Positions 12,960-24,640 are shown, counted from the first letter of the stretch. The stretch: 64,000 nucleotides of DNA from Welwitschia mirabilis (GCA_051453625.1 JBOZIK010000001.1:135661669-135725668); one strand, 5' to 3'. Numbers and translations are program-made. Notes: generated by a model not told the origin, from the sequence alone.

Positions 12960-14110
12960 TATGATAAACTCAGAATGGATCGCAGGCTCAGATATAGGAG
13001 AAGAAGAGGAAGGATGCTTAGGATCTATAAGGAAATGATGGTCTAATGATATAGAGATATTACGTACTGTATTATCCCAGATTACTCAAACTTCCTTTGG
13101 GAGGTCGACTATCACACTCTATTTAATAGATAAAAATGTGCTAATGTATTTCCCTAGTTGTTTATCAAAGTATTGCACTCTCCTCTCAACAGTCTAGATC
13201 CTTTGCTTAAGTATCTGAATCCTTTGATCAAGTGTTAAGATATCTTTATTAATGAAACCCCTAATGGTTTTAGTGGTCTCTGTTAGAAAAGCCTAAATGT
13301 GCTCTAATGAAACATCAACCACAGGTCTTTGAATTTGAATCTCTCTACCTCTTTGGTATCTATATATTCATGTCCTGTAAATAGCGAGTTGAAGTCTATA
13401 TATGCATGAGGTATTGCTCACCTATGGGCTCTGGTATCCCAAATCATTTAAACATGGCTGAGAGAATGCACAGGTATCCTAGAGTCTACAACTATTGTGA
13501 CTCTACCATGAACTTGAGTCTTCTCCACATAAACATGGGTAAGTTCATCTGCTCACCCTGCTTGAATACTGCCAATATCTAAAGATGATCCACCATGATG
13601 TGAATGTCATGGAAAGATGGGTTGATGTTATGAATTAATTCTATATGAAAAATGTAATAGACAGGAGTCAACTATATCACTAAAACACTATGCCTATCCA
13701 AAGTCAAGTCTACTAGAATATCTAAAGCCACACTATATGTATGATGCTCCACTGTCCCACTAGTAGAATATATATGAATACTTCCAACACTACCAATATC
13801 TATCGCTACTTCAATGTGGTTTGAGAAGACTACTATCTCGTGGTCTTGAATTATAGCTATGATCATATCCACCAGGTGTTTAAGAGAATTAGGACATTGC
13901 TCAATGTGCATAGTATAATAAAATTTCTTGGTCTTTAAAACATGATATGTCCTTTGTACATCTAAAATCTCTTAAAGCTATAAATCAATGAGCCTCTAAT
14001 CAACCTTTGGCTCTAACCAACTCATAAAATCTCCAAAATATTACTCAACATGAATAGCAGCAGATTGAATAATAAAGGATCTCACATATTGTTGCACTGC
14101 CAATTTAAGA
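12960..14110 (-). pseudogene. 3' ORF of element B, PF20167-like plant transposon protein
   Basis: One long minus-strand reading frame from about 14110 down, broken mainly by TAG codons. Visible blocks are SFIIQSAAIHVE, then HIEQCPNSLKHLVDMIIAII, VYYIFHIELIHNINPS, GEQMNLPMFMWRRLKFMVES, GYLCILSAMFK and FGIPEP. It ends in a heptad-rich coiled-coil-like part (LDQRIQILKQRIQTVERRVQ). The order is like PF20167 'putative plant transposon protein' regions, in which an invariant 'INLP...' block precedes 'LPYG..LT.IF'. Function in live elements is unknown; it sits where Athila-type elements carry an env-like or extra ORF. The longest uninterrupted piece is 79 codons (13672-13911). The assignment is by eye and could be to a neighbouring family. 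Confidence 0.6.
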
Positions 14111-14329
14111 TTATTTGATGGAGTTTTATAAGTTATTTTGCAGGACTTTTATATAGGTTTAGGTGTAATTCTGAGGATTTTTGAGATACAAGAGGAAATC
14201 TCGGAAAAGTGTGATTCTTATTCAAATTTGATGTATTAAAGGCACTTTCTAATACACAGAGCTTTGAAAAAGAATTATTGACGAAAATGCTAAAGTTCTC
14301 TTCAAGAGAATGATAAAAGAAGACCATTG

Positions 14330-15150
14330 TTCCTACAATAGTTAGGATGATAACTACTAATGTGGACTGCTAAGTCATCATTTTGAGAATATTTTATAAT
14401 GTGCTATCATCACCCTTGTCATCTAGACAATAGTCCAAATGACATTGACATGTAACTGACTTTGACAGTGATCCATAACCGTTTTATCCATTTCTGAGTC
14501 ATTAATGAGTGCACCTAACTACACCTACCATTTGTCTTTTTTGGTTGTATGTTATTATAAATAAACCCTCCTTCGACTCTCCTTCTCATCTTCGTTGCAC
14601 TGGAAATTCTCATGACAAGACGTCGAAGGGCAGGAGATCCATCTACATGTGTTGTAAAAAGATGTGCACTAAGTGGAGGGTTGTGTATCCTCCATTAATG
14701 CCTGGCTATTTTGTAACCTAGATGTTGTTACTCTTTTAATATAAAACTTGGTTTTCTTTTCATGTTTGCATCTTAGGTTTTTTGATTACCCTTATGGTTT
14801 ATGATTGCTCTTGATCTAGTGATAATTTCTTGGGTGATATAGATCATCAAGGATAGCCTTTGTTAAGGCTAAAAGCAAGTAGAGTTAGGGTTATTTTTGC
14901 ATTGCATGTTAGTTTAGATTGCATATTGCATTTTTAATTATACTTTTATTTCTTACATTATTATCTATTTTTGGTTCCTAGTTTCATTTACAAAGCAACC
15001 TGATTCTCATCTCATAGAATTCAATGAGATACGACATTTCGAGTCTAATCTCACTCATACTAGTGTGATCTATTGTGTAAAATATCTATTTTGGTTATAA
15101 ATGATAGGATCTATTTGAATGTAAAAACTTGTACAAATACATAATGCAAC
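14330..15150 (+). repeat. LTR-like direct repeat, left copy, with TATA box and hairpin
   Basis: 14755-15150 repeats at 16037-16427 in direct orientation (shared TCTTTTCATGTTTGCATCTTA, 'GATTACCCTTATG', 'GATCATCAAGG', 'TTTTTGGTTCCTAGTTTCATTT'). Upstream is TATAAATA (14556-14563), followed by inverted arms CCTTCGAC (14570-14577) and GTCGAAGG (14622-14629), which would form a stem in the transcribed leader. The two copies may be LTRs of a small element inserted in B on the plus strand, or a duplicated leader. The left edge is uncertain because the right copy begins in a gap. Confidence 0.5.
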
Positions 15151-15157
15151 ACCCACA

Positions 15158-15790
15158 TTTTTATTTTCTTTATTTTCCTTTTTTACAAATATCCTTATTT
15201 TAAGATTTGAATCACATTGAGCATCCAATGTTATAACATTTTATTTTAATAGAGTTAAGCACATTGTTTTATGAATAAATTAGTGCTACATTACCAATGA
15301 GTGTTTATAGCCCTGATGTAGTTGATTATGTTGTAATTAGATCATTAGAACTACATTACTAGTGAGTGTCAATAATCCCATTATAGTTAAATAAACCCAA
15401 TTAAGTGATTGATGAGATGTGTATTTAGAGAATAGATGTTATTTTCTTTTGTCCTTCTTCTCATATTTAATTCTTATTCAAATTAAGAGGGGTCATTAAC
15501 TCATTAGCCTCATCAAGAAAAATATTGTTTCCATCAAAATCTTTTAAATATAAAAAAATATGAGGTAAATTTCATATTTTTAGCCATGTTTCACTGGAAC
15601 TAAAGACCTTAAAAAATACACTTTTAACAATCGAACTCAAAATAAGTGCAAAGTTTCCTTAAGAATCTATAAGTATACTTAATCCAAATCATTACTTCAT
15701 TAATAATGAGAGAACTTGTTATTTTATTTTTCTTACCCTATAAGTCTCATAAATTCATAAGTTGATAGAATGAGTGGATGATAATGTTTA
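15158..15790. repeat. Dispersed repeat shared with 5886-6545
   Basis: Same landmarks in the same order as the copy in element A. Here it lies between the two direct repeats at 14755 and 16037. Non-coding. Confidence 0.75.
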
Positions 15791-15936
15791 AGGTAATGTC
15801 CATTGACTTTGAATTATTGATGATTTTTGGTGTTTTATTAGGCAAAACCTTTTTTTATTAGAAATAGATCTCTCCACTTAGAAACTAGTTTGCTTAAGAA
15901 AAGATGTAATTATGAATTATAAAGCAAAACTAGTTC

Positions 15937-16036
15937 NNNNNNNNNNNNNNNNNNNNNNNNNNNNNNNNNNNNNNNNNNNNNNNNNNNNNNNNNNNNNNNN
16001 NNNNNNNNNNNNNNNNNNNNNNNNNNNNNNNNNNNN
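15937..16036. other. Assembly gap (100 N)
   Basis: Standard-length run of N, so size unknown. It hides the left end of the right direct-repeat copy. Confidence 0.99.
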
Positions 16037-16427
16037 TCTTTTCATGTTTGCATCTTAGGATTTTCTGATTACCCTTATGATTTATGATTGTCCTGGATTT
16101 GGTGAAAATTTCTTGGATGACGTAGATCATCAAGGGAAGCCTTTGTTAAGGCTGAAAGTAAGTAGAGTTAGGGTTATTTTTGCATTGCATGTTAATTTTG
16201 ATTACATTTGCATTTTGCATTGCACTTTCATTTTTTGCATTATTATCTATTTTTGGTTCCTAGTTTCATTTGCAAAGCAACCTAAGTCTCATCTCATAGA
16301 TTTTAATAAGATTCGACATTTCAGATTAACTCCCACTATAATAGTGTGATGTATTATGTAAGCTATCTATTTTGGTTATAAATGACACGATCTTCTTAAG
16401 TATTAAACACTTGCATAAATACACACT
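16037..16427 (+). repeat. LTR-like direct repeat, right copy
   Basis: Partner of 14755-15150. Starts at a 100-N gap and ends at a 10-N gap (16428-16437), so neither boundary is real. The 90-codon open frame within it (16077-16349) differs in the other copy and is not a gene. Confidence 0.75.
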
Positions 16428-16437
16428 NNNNNNNNNN

Positions 16438-18779
16438 GTGCGCTCTACCTCTGGTGGTACTAATAGGTCCACCTCTTACTCAATGTCTTTGACCTTAGCC
16501 TCAGCCTATCTCGCTTTACGTGTATGGGTTCTACTTAAAAAATACACAAAAAGACATGGAGATCTAAGGGACATAGCTAAAACACGTTGCGTGGATGCTC
16601 AAAAGGATCCAAAAATTGATTAAAAAATGTGTAAAAATTATGAAAATATGTCCTACCTACTTCAAAAATGTCAATGCATCCCGAATTACTTAANNNNNNN
16701 NNNNNNNNNNNNNNNNNNNNNNNNNNNNNNNNNNNNNNNNNNNNNNNNNNNNNNNNNNNNNNNNNNNNNNNNNNNNNNNNNNNNNNNNNNNNNATGAAAA
16801 TATGTCCTACCTACTTCAAAAATGTCAATGCATCCCGAATTACTTAATTGTATGAAGAAAATTATGAAATGCATGAAAAGTGTAAAACTATGTTTTAGGT
16901 GGGTCCCACATAAGGTGAAAAATTGAGGTGCTCAAATGAAAAATCTAATTTATTAGAAATGTAGAACATGTTGTACTAATAAATTTATCCTAAAGGATAA
17001 CTACAGTTTAACTCATGGTTTGCGAGAAAACGAGTGTGAAATGTAAAAACCTGATTTTATCTCGGAAAACGCATAATTTATCATATCTTTCAAAATACTT
17101 AGTGAAAATCAGATCTACAAGTTCCTAATTGAAGAGTATAAAAAATAAATAATATACATGAAAACTAAATACTGAAAAGCTGGGAAATGAGAGGAAAAAA
17201 ATTTTAAAAAATGAGGGAGACACAAACATACCTCATTTTTGAAAAATTCTCAAAATCTTGAAATCTAGTGAGCACATCTGGTTGTAACAAGTTCCAACAT
17301 GTTTATTAGGATCATGGGACTTTTGTATCTTAAAGAAATGGGAAAAAATGATAGATAAATGAAGAAAAATAAGGAAAAATTATTATACCTGCAGTTTTAT
17401 TTTACTTTCATCTAGTTGTGTCGTCTAGACGACACCCTTAGGATAACTCTCAGAAAAAATCTCAGTGTCATCTTCCTATATGGTCTAGATGATAAGATGG
17501 ACAATGGGACCTAGAAAAAAGTTTGTAAAATTAAGATATCAGCCAGGTAAATTAGACTTAGATATCATCATAAAGATAATAGAATAAATCAGAAAGCTTT
17601 AAAAAATAAGGAATAATGAAGAGTCATGATGAATCAAGGTGATAAAAAAAATGAAAAACAAATAAAAAATAGGGCGGATAAAAATATACTAACTAGGTTA
17701 AAACCTGACAAGAAGATTAAACAAATGTGCCTAAATTGAAAAATAAATAAGACAAAGTGTAGAACTCCAAAAGATATAAAGGAATCTCATAAAAACTATG
17801 AAGCATAAAAGATTATTTATATAATTAGAATGCTAAAAGAAAATTAATGTGATATGCCATGAATAATAATAAAAAAACTACTAAATGATAAGATCCTATA
17901 TAAGAATGGAAAAATATAGAAATGACTTTAAAATAATAAACTAAAGAATCAAAGAAAAGTAGAACAAAAATGGACACAAGGAACATGAAGAAGATTGTTC
18001 ACTTATCCTAAATTCTAACCTAGTAAACCCCCATAGAAGATATCATAAAGCCAATTGAGTAAAAATGCATGATAAAATGTATCAACTTTATAAAGTTTCA
18101 CTCAAAAATGTAGTGATTATAATAATACCAAAGATTAAGTGTTTAGAACAATAAATGATAAGATCAGTAGCGGCTTAGAAATAAACTCATCTTTGTATAC
18201 CCCAAAATTGACCTAAATCATCAAAAGTAAAATAATCATGTGGGAATACTAAGAGTCAGAGAAGTAAGGATCCATGAAGCATGGCCAACTAACCCCCTAG
18301 TGAAGTTTCCATAGCTACCAACATTGCCAAAGGCTTCTTTTGGAAAAATTTACCTCTGTGTGGTAGGACATCATAGTAACCATGTATATTTTTTTAGTAT
18401 AAATATCATAGATCATGGTCATTATTTTTTCTTTTTTTCCTGGAATAATTCCTACATGATCACACACTCAAAAAGACGAAGTAAGTGAGATGAAAGATAA
18501 AAAAAAAAGAACACTTAACCAACCAAAGACCTTACAACATTAAAAAAGAAGTAAAAGAACTAAGGCATTTTCCTTCAAAATGAAGTTCATAGACATGCAA
18601 ATGTTTTAAGATTAGGTGAATTCAATCTTATTACTATAAAATGCCCAAGTATGAATACTAGTCATATAAACTTTATAAAGAAACATATAAGTCAAGTTTA
18701 AAATATGATCAAATGACATCATAACATCCATCAAGGGAATAAACTAAGAGAGTATTCAAACAATGATAGGGTGGAAGTC
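16438..18779. other. Long 3' region of element B without recognised gene
   Basis: Contains the motif cluster TCATCTAG...GGACAATGG at 17410-17510 and otherwise AT-rich sequence. 17940-18790 is related to 47640-48600, so it is a real part of this gypsy lineage. A 100-N gap (16694-16793) is flanked by the same 54 bp on both sides (16640-16693 and 16794-16847). Confidence 0.5.
16694..16793. other. Assembly gap flanked by identical 54-bp sequence
   Basis: ATGAAAATATGTCCTACCTA...ATTACTTAA is identical on both sides. This is what unmerged overlapping contig ends look like; the gap is probably not real. Confidence 0.9.
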
Positions 18780-19150
18780 CTCCTCATTAAGGGAAACCTC
18801 TAAAAAAATTGTTTCTACCATATTCAAGATTGCATCGAAAGATTTTTCATATATTTTTAAACTTTATCCATTAACTTTTTGAATCTATTTAGTTTCTAAG
18901 TCAGAAATCTCAATAGAGCCCTTAGAATTTACTTTTTCTATAAGACAAGAACCTAACCATTTAGAGGTTAACTTGTTATTTAGAATATGTACTCTAGTAT
19001 TGTATAAAAGGATAACTTGACTAGGTTCAAATTTATGAGGCAACTTTCTATCATGTTTGAATTTAGCTTAAGCTTTATGAATTAATTGATGGTGTATGGC
19101 ACGAGTACGTTTTTCATCAAGGTAATTAAGTTAGGCTAATATATGTTTAA
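18780..19150 (-). pseudogene. Gypsy integrase C-terminal part (element B)
   Basis: The minus strand reads LDEKRTRAIHHQLIHKA, KFKHDRKLPHKFEPSQVILL, NNKLTSKWLGSCLIEKV and KGSIEI, ending in KVNGQSLKIY-like sequence. This is the DNA-binding tail that follows the catalytic core in plant gypsy integrases. It is separated from the core (19874-20400) by a second RT copy and a gap, so the gene is rearranged. Confidence 0.85.
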
Positions 19151-19773
19151 GATTCTTTAAGTATATCAAAAGCAAGCTGACAAGCTTCATCCCAATTAAA
19201 TTTAGCTTCTTTTTTTAGTAATGAGTGAAAGGGTTTATAATTTTTTGCATAATTTTGAATAAACTAATGACCAAAATCAGAATGACCAAGGAAATATCGA
19301 ACTTGTTTAACATTTCTTGGAGGATTTAGGTTTTTAATGATACTAACCTTTTTAGGGTTTATCTTAATTCCTTTATTAAAAATATGAGAACCTAAGATAA
19401 ATCCACTATCAACTAAAAAAAACTTTTCTCTCAACTCAAATGTAGGCCACTAGTAATGCATCGATCAAGGACTTTTGTAATCTTTCTAAGATTTGTTCAA
19501 AGCGATTGAAAAGTCACTCATAAAAATTTCTATTGAATCCTTTAACATATCAGATAAATGCCCATCATTGCATGTTGAAAAGTATTAAGAGCATTGCAAA
19601 GTCCAAAAGGCATGCATCTAATAGCAAAAGTTCTAAAACATGAAGTAAAAGTAGTTTTAGCATGATTCTCACTAGTAATACAAACTTGATTATAACCACT
19701 ATATCCATTAAGAAAATAATAAAAAGCATGTTCTTAAATTCTATCAAGTATTTGATTAAGAAATGGTAAAAGA
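19150..19773 (-). pseudogene. Second, misplaced RT fragment inside the integrase of element B
   Basis: Minus-strand blocks are FLNGYSGYNQVCI, FRTFAIRCMPFGLCNALNTF, the palm motif read as FMSDFS in place of FMDDFS, GSHIFNKGIKINPKKV, VKQVRYFLGHSDFGH and FNWDEACQLAFDILKES. It duplicates the RT at 20960-21560 but is nearer to consensus in places. The junction to integrase at about 19140-19160 lies inside continuous sequence; the other side is a gap. Confidence 0.85.
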
Positions 19774-19873
19774 NNNNNNNNNNNNNNNNNNNNNNNNNNN
19801 NNNNNNNNNNNNNNNNNNNNNNNNNNNNNNNNNNNNNNNNNNNNNNNNNNNNNNNNNNNNNNNNNNNNNNNNN
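19774..19873. other. Assembly gap (100 N)
   Basis: Separates the extra RT fragment from the integrase core. A misjoin cannot be excluded on this side. Confidence 0.99.
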
Positions 19874-20400
19874 TTTGATCACAAATGATAATCTTAAGAA
19901 AACCAAAACATTGAAAAATATGAGTTCCAAAAAAAGTACAAATAGTTTGGGCATTATTCATAGAATCAAGAATAGCTTCAACCCATTTACTAATATAATA
20001 TATAGCCACTAAAATATAATTCTTATCATTAGAAGGTGGGTGAATAGGGCCTATAAAATTAATTCTCCAATAATCAAAATGATCACATTAAAGAATGGGT
20101 TTAAAGGGAATTTCTTGAGCATGAATGAGGCTACCATAATTCTTACAAGAATCACATCTTCTAGTAAAATCAAAAGAATATTTAAAAAGAGTAAGTCAAT
20201 GAAACTTAGAGTGAAGAATTTTCATAGCTGTTTTCTATACACTAAAATAACCTTTATAAATACCATCATGATAAAGATGAAGGATATTATATTTTTCCTA
20301 ATCAGGCATACATCTTCACATAATTTGGTCTTTACACCTATGATAAAGAAGTGGTTCTATCCATTCATAGTTACCTATTCTATAGAGAAAGGATTTTATT
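19874..20400 (-). pseudogene. Gypsy integrase zinc-binding domain and core (element B)
   Basis: The minus strand gives KILHSKFH, CDSCKNYGSLIHAQEIPF (the second half of the HHCC domain), then FDYWRINFIGPI, NYILVAIYYISKWVEA and CTFFGTHIFQCFGFLKIIICD. The first catalytic Asp is Asn (codon 20058-20060, in WRINF), and Asp of 'VAVDY' is Tyr. The second half of the core is lost in the gap. Integrase would insert element cDNA into the host genome; this copy is dead. Confidence 0.88.
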
Positions 20401-20559
20401 TGATTATAAGTTCACTGTTATGGTGTTTTCATGATGAAAATCTAATTAATAATATCAACATATCAAGAAGGAGGATGAGTATAAGATATAGCAAAAAAAA
20501 GTTATTCATCTAGAAAAAAATCATCAATTATAAAACCATTAAGAGAGAAAGAAAGACAT

Positions 20560-20945
20560 AATAAATGATCAGCAATACTATTATGCTTTCATACTTTATC
20601 AATGATGGTCAACTTAATTATTGCATGAGGAGTATCCATCTAATAAGTCTAGTACTCGAATCTGTTTTGGTCATAAAATATGTAATTAATGCATGATTGG
20701 TATAAACATTTGTATAAAAGCCTAAAAGATAATGTCTAAGCATATCAAGGTAAAAGATAATCACTAACATTTCTTTTTTTGTGGTAGTATGATTTACTTG
20801 ATCTTTAGATAAAGTATTAATATGATAAGATATAATTTTAAAATCATTTTACTTTTTTAGACTAAGCATCCCACCCATGGAAAAATTACTAGCATCACAC
20901 ATTAACTCAAAATCTTTATTCCAATTAGGTCCATTATAATAGGAG
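20560..20945 (-). pseudogene. Gypsy RNase H remnant (element B)
   Basis: Minus-strand landmarks are FELMCDASNFSMGGML, INTLSKDQVNHTTTKKEML, FYLDMLRHYLLGF, NHALITYFM and RLIRWILLMQ, the standard order for the RNase H that follows gypsy RT. The first catalytic Asp (CDAS) is retained. Frame breaks are present. Confidence 0.85.
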
Positions 20946-20959
20946 TGGAAAATAATTTA

Positions 20960-21830
20960 TCTTTAAGTGTATTGAAAGCAAGCTAACAAAACTCATTTCA
21001 ATCAAATTTAGCTTCTTTTTTCTAGTAACAAGTGAAGGGGTTTACAAATTTTTACATAATTTTAAATAAACTGATGATAAAAATCACAATGACCAAGGAA
21101 GTATTAAACTTGTTTTACATTGGTTGGAGGAATTAGGTGTTTAATGATACTAACTTTTTTAGGATTCATACTAATTTCTTTATCAGAAATATGAAGACCT
21201 AAGATAATTCCACTATTAACTAAAAAGAAACATTTGTCACAACTCAAATGTAGGCTATTAGTAATGCATCTATCAAGGACTTTCTCTAACCTTTTTAAGA
21301 TTTACTCAAATCGTTTTCCATAGATTGAGAAGTCATACATAAAAATTTCTATTGAATCCTCCAACACATAAAAAAAAAACCCATTATTGCATGTTAAAAA
21401 GTACTAAGAGCACTACAAAGTCTAAAAGACATGTGTCTAAAATTCCAAAAGGTGAAGTAAGAGTATTTTTAACCTAACCCTCACTAGTAATGCAAACTTG
21501 ACTATGACCATTATGCCCATAAAAAAAATAATAAAACACATGTTCTTAGATTCTATTAAGTATTTGATTAAGAAAATATGAAGTATAATAATCTTTCTTG
21601 ATTGCTTTATTTAATTTGAAATTAATACACATCCTCCATTTCCCATCTTTCTTAGGGACTACCTTCAAAAGGCTTATCCATTCACTATCAGTGATAGCAT
21701 AAATGATTTTAGCATCCATTAACTTAATGATTTTATCTTTTTTGACTTATTCAAGGGCTCGATTTAGTCTACATTAGGGTTATCCAATAGGTTTTGCATT
21801 ATCTTCAAGGTAGATTTTATATTGAACAAT
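20960..21830 (-). pseudogene. Gypsy reverse transcriptase (element B)
   Basis: The minus strand begins with the linker NPNVDQIEPL-like and MGNGGCVLISN, then frame-shifted FMDGYSGYNQI-type sequence. The palm motif at 21332-21343 reads FMYD instead of FMDD, so one catalytic Asp is Tyr. It continues through VLDRCITNSLHLSCDKC, LGLHISDKEISMNPKKV and YFLGHCDFYHQFI. Several stops and shifts. In life it copies element RNA into cDNA. Confidence 0.87.
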
Positions 21831-22329
21831 AGAGGTAGGAATGGTTGTTAAATCTTTGTGGGACAAAGCAAATGCATTAACTTTACATTTTAAAAGTAAG
21901 ATTAATATTGGCTCTTATTAAGGGAGAAGATTCCTGTTTATTATGAAAAGTTTATTCTAATCATTACATAGAAAGATATATTTTAGTTTACTAGGTAAAG
22001 GTTTTATATTTTAATTCAAATTTTTATTTTCTATTAAATTTTCATTAAAAAGAACTATTGTCTTAGACTATCATCTAGATGGCAATAGTGAACGACCACC
22101 CTCAAAATAAGAAATCTAAGTTTTTCTCAGATCTTGAACTTCTGCATAATTGATAGTTTTAGTTTTTCTATCCTTTTGATTAAAATAATTAGTTTCTAAA
22201 TGCTCAAAATTAAGTTGATAATTATCAAAAGCTTTCAAGTTGTTTACTTCAAGTGGATCATCAAACAAAGTTGGCTCATGAAGCATTGACCATCTTTATT
22301 TAAGTGGATGATGTTGTTGAAATTATTTC

Positions 22330-22790
22330 TTTTTCAACGCTTGATTCATCACCTAAATATTTTTTAGTATCATTATATACTATTATTGTAAGTTTCTTAT
22401 TCCCTAAATAACATTCCATTATTCTAGTTCTAGTATCAATAATACAATGGGCTGTTACACAAAACCTCTACCTAGAAGTAATGGATAACCACTATTATGG
22501 TTATCTTCAATCACAACCATATCTATAGGATTAAATGCTTCTTCTATTTAAATTACTAAATCTTTAATCACACCTAAAGGTTTCTTAAATGATGTATTTG
22601 CTAATTCTAAGATAATCTTTATAGGCTTAATTCTACTTTCCAATCTAATTTATTGACAAATGTGAAAAATCATAATATTAACACTTCCTCCTATATTAAT
22701 TATGGCTTTCTTTATTCTTTTGTATTCTTCTAAAGTAACATTAACAATTACTATGCCCCTAGATCCTTAAACGTTGGACATTTTTATAAG
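22330..22790 (-). pseudogene. Gypsy aspartic protease remnant (element B)
   Basis: The minus-strand reading KKAIINIGGSVNIM is the active site with Asn for Asp (codon 22695-22697). It is followed by LANTSFKKPLGVIKDLVI, FNPIDMVVIED and GYPLLLGRGF, the expected flap and C-terminal blocks. It lies between gag and RT as in all plant gypsy elements. Confidence 0.85.
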
Positions 22791-22859
22791 ACTAAGTTGG
22801 TTATGGATTTGGCTAGGAAGACTTTATTAGGTATAGTTATTTTTGTTTCCTCCTAATCA

Positions 22860-24640
22860 AATCTTTCCATAACTTAGAATATTTAGGGTTCTCTTGAAAA
22901 AGTTTCCAAAATCATAAATTTATGCTCACATTTTGCATTAAGGGTTTAAGATGTTCATCAAATTTAGGATTAATGTTTAATCTATCAAGCCAAGGGGTAG
23001 CAAGTTTCTTGTGTTTTTCTTAAGAAGAATTTTTCTTTTTATCATTTAAAAGAGAAGGGAAAGAATGATTTTCTAGAATTTCAATATCTTCTTCTTCATC
23101 ATCATTCTTATCATTTTTAGATATTAAAGCTTCTTGGGTAGCATATTTGTATCATTTCCACTTCTTGTTACAACCTTATAATCTTTCTTAACTTTGTTAG
23201 GATTTGGTAAAGGGTGCATTGCAAGTAATCCTTATAGTCTTTGATTAGCAAGTATAGTTTATTATAAAACATTAACAAGATTTTTAATGTTATAATTTGC
23301 ATTCTCTTGGGATTTTCTTAACTCATAAATAGAATTCCTAACAGGATCATTTTGGTTTTGTGAGTGTGATGTGCTTTCTTGATTATTAGAGTTATTTAAT
23401 TGGAAATTTGCATTCTCAAATCTATTTTAACATGGTTAGAAATTAGGATGATTTGCTTGAAAGTTCTGAAGTTTGCTCTTAAAATATTGAAAATTTGATT
23501 GTCCATTCATCCTAGGTTAAAATATTTTATTTTGGTTTTGGTTTTTATTTTGGTTTTGGTTTCTAAAGTTTGAAGACCTTTGATTAAAAGCACACATATT
23601 TTCATAATTTTGGTTTTGGTTTCTAAAGTTTGAAGACCTTTGATTAAAAGCACACATATTTTCATAAATCTTTCCTTTATATGTTGGTAATAAAGGAAAA
23701 TCTTTCATCACATGGTAATTATCTTCACATGAATTACAAGTCGAAACTACAACCACACTCTTTTATGTTGCCATCTTAGCATCTGAGATTATTTGTGTAT
23801 ATTTCTTTAATGTTGTAGTGAAATTTTTAATGATGTTAGTTGGCTCTTTCTCTATTTTTACTTCCTTCTTCTTTTGCTTAAACTTTATAAGGTCTTTAAT
23901 GATTTGTCTTACTATACGATTTTCTTTAGGTAATGGTTTAGGCCAAGTTTGACTTACTCCTACTAAGTCTTCCAGTACTCTTCATGCATTTTCAGATGTT
24001 AGATTCATTAAATTTCCTCCACATAAAAAATCAACAGGTTACTTTGTTTGGCTATTGAGTCTACTATAAAAGTAATCTACTAATTCTTATTAAGAAAAGC
24101 ATCTATGGGATTAGAATGTAAAGTAATGAAAAATCTCTCATAGGTGGAGACATAATCTTCATTAGGTTGTTATTAGAAGTTAGTTACTTCTTTCTTTATT
24201 TTTCTTATAGTTGTTTCACTCATAAATCTCTTTATAAATACTTCTTAAACTTGATTTCATGTTTTTAAACTTTTATGGGGAATAGTTCTTAACCATAGTT
24301 TATCTTTTTCTTTTAAAGTAATTGAAAAAATTGCTCTATATATATAAAATTAATAATTCTGTTTTTATCATTTCTAGAAATAAGTACTAACTATTTGATA
24401 TTAGCAATATGTTGTAAAGGATCTTCATCATTTTCCCCATTACAAATGGTATAGGTGTTTAAATTTCTAAGTTTGACATCATCACCAGGAGGTAAGTCAA
24501 AAGGGGTTTGAATCTTATGTTTCTTATTTGCTATAAGTTCTCTAAGAGTGACATTAGCTTTAGGATTTATGAGGTGGTCATAGAAGTTCCAATAACAATA
24601 GGTGAATTAGATGAAGCAACCTGTTTTTATTTTGTGATGA
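22860..24640 (-). pseudogene. Gypsy gag remnant (element B)
   Basis: The clearest piece is the 79-codon open frame 23517-23756 with CNSCEDNYHVMKDFPLLP, a CCHC knuckle whose final Cys is Phe, followed by YENMCAFNQRSSNFRNQNQN repeated twice. Upstream (toward 24640) lie AT-rich, broken stretches that fit gag by position (between the PBS and protease). Limits are approximate. Confidence 0.75.
23548..23667 (-). repeat. Exact tandem duplication of 60 bp in gag
   Basis: 23548-23607 and 23608-23667 are identical. On the minus strand each copy encodes the 20 residues YENMCAFNQRSSNFRNQNQN in frame. Identity in an otherwise heavily decayed element means the duplication is recent or an assembly error. 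Confidence 0.95.

Noticed and set aside
20040-20513. 157-codon plus-strand frame
   Set aside because: Opposite strand of the integrase domain of element B, whose minus-strand motifs are clear.
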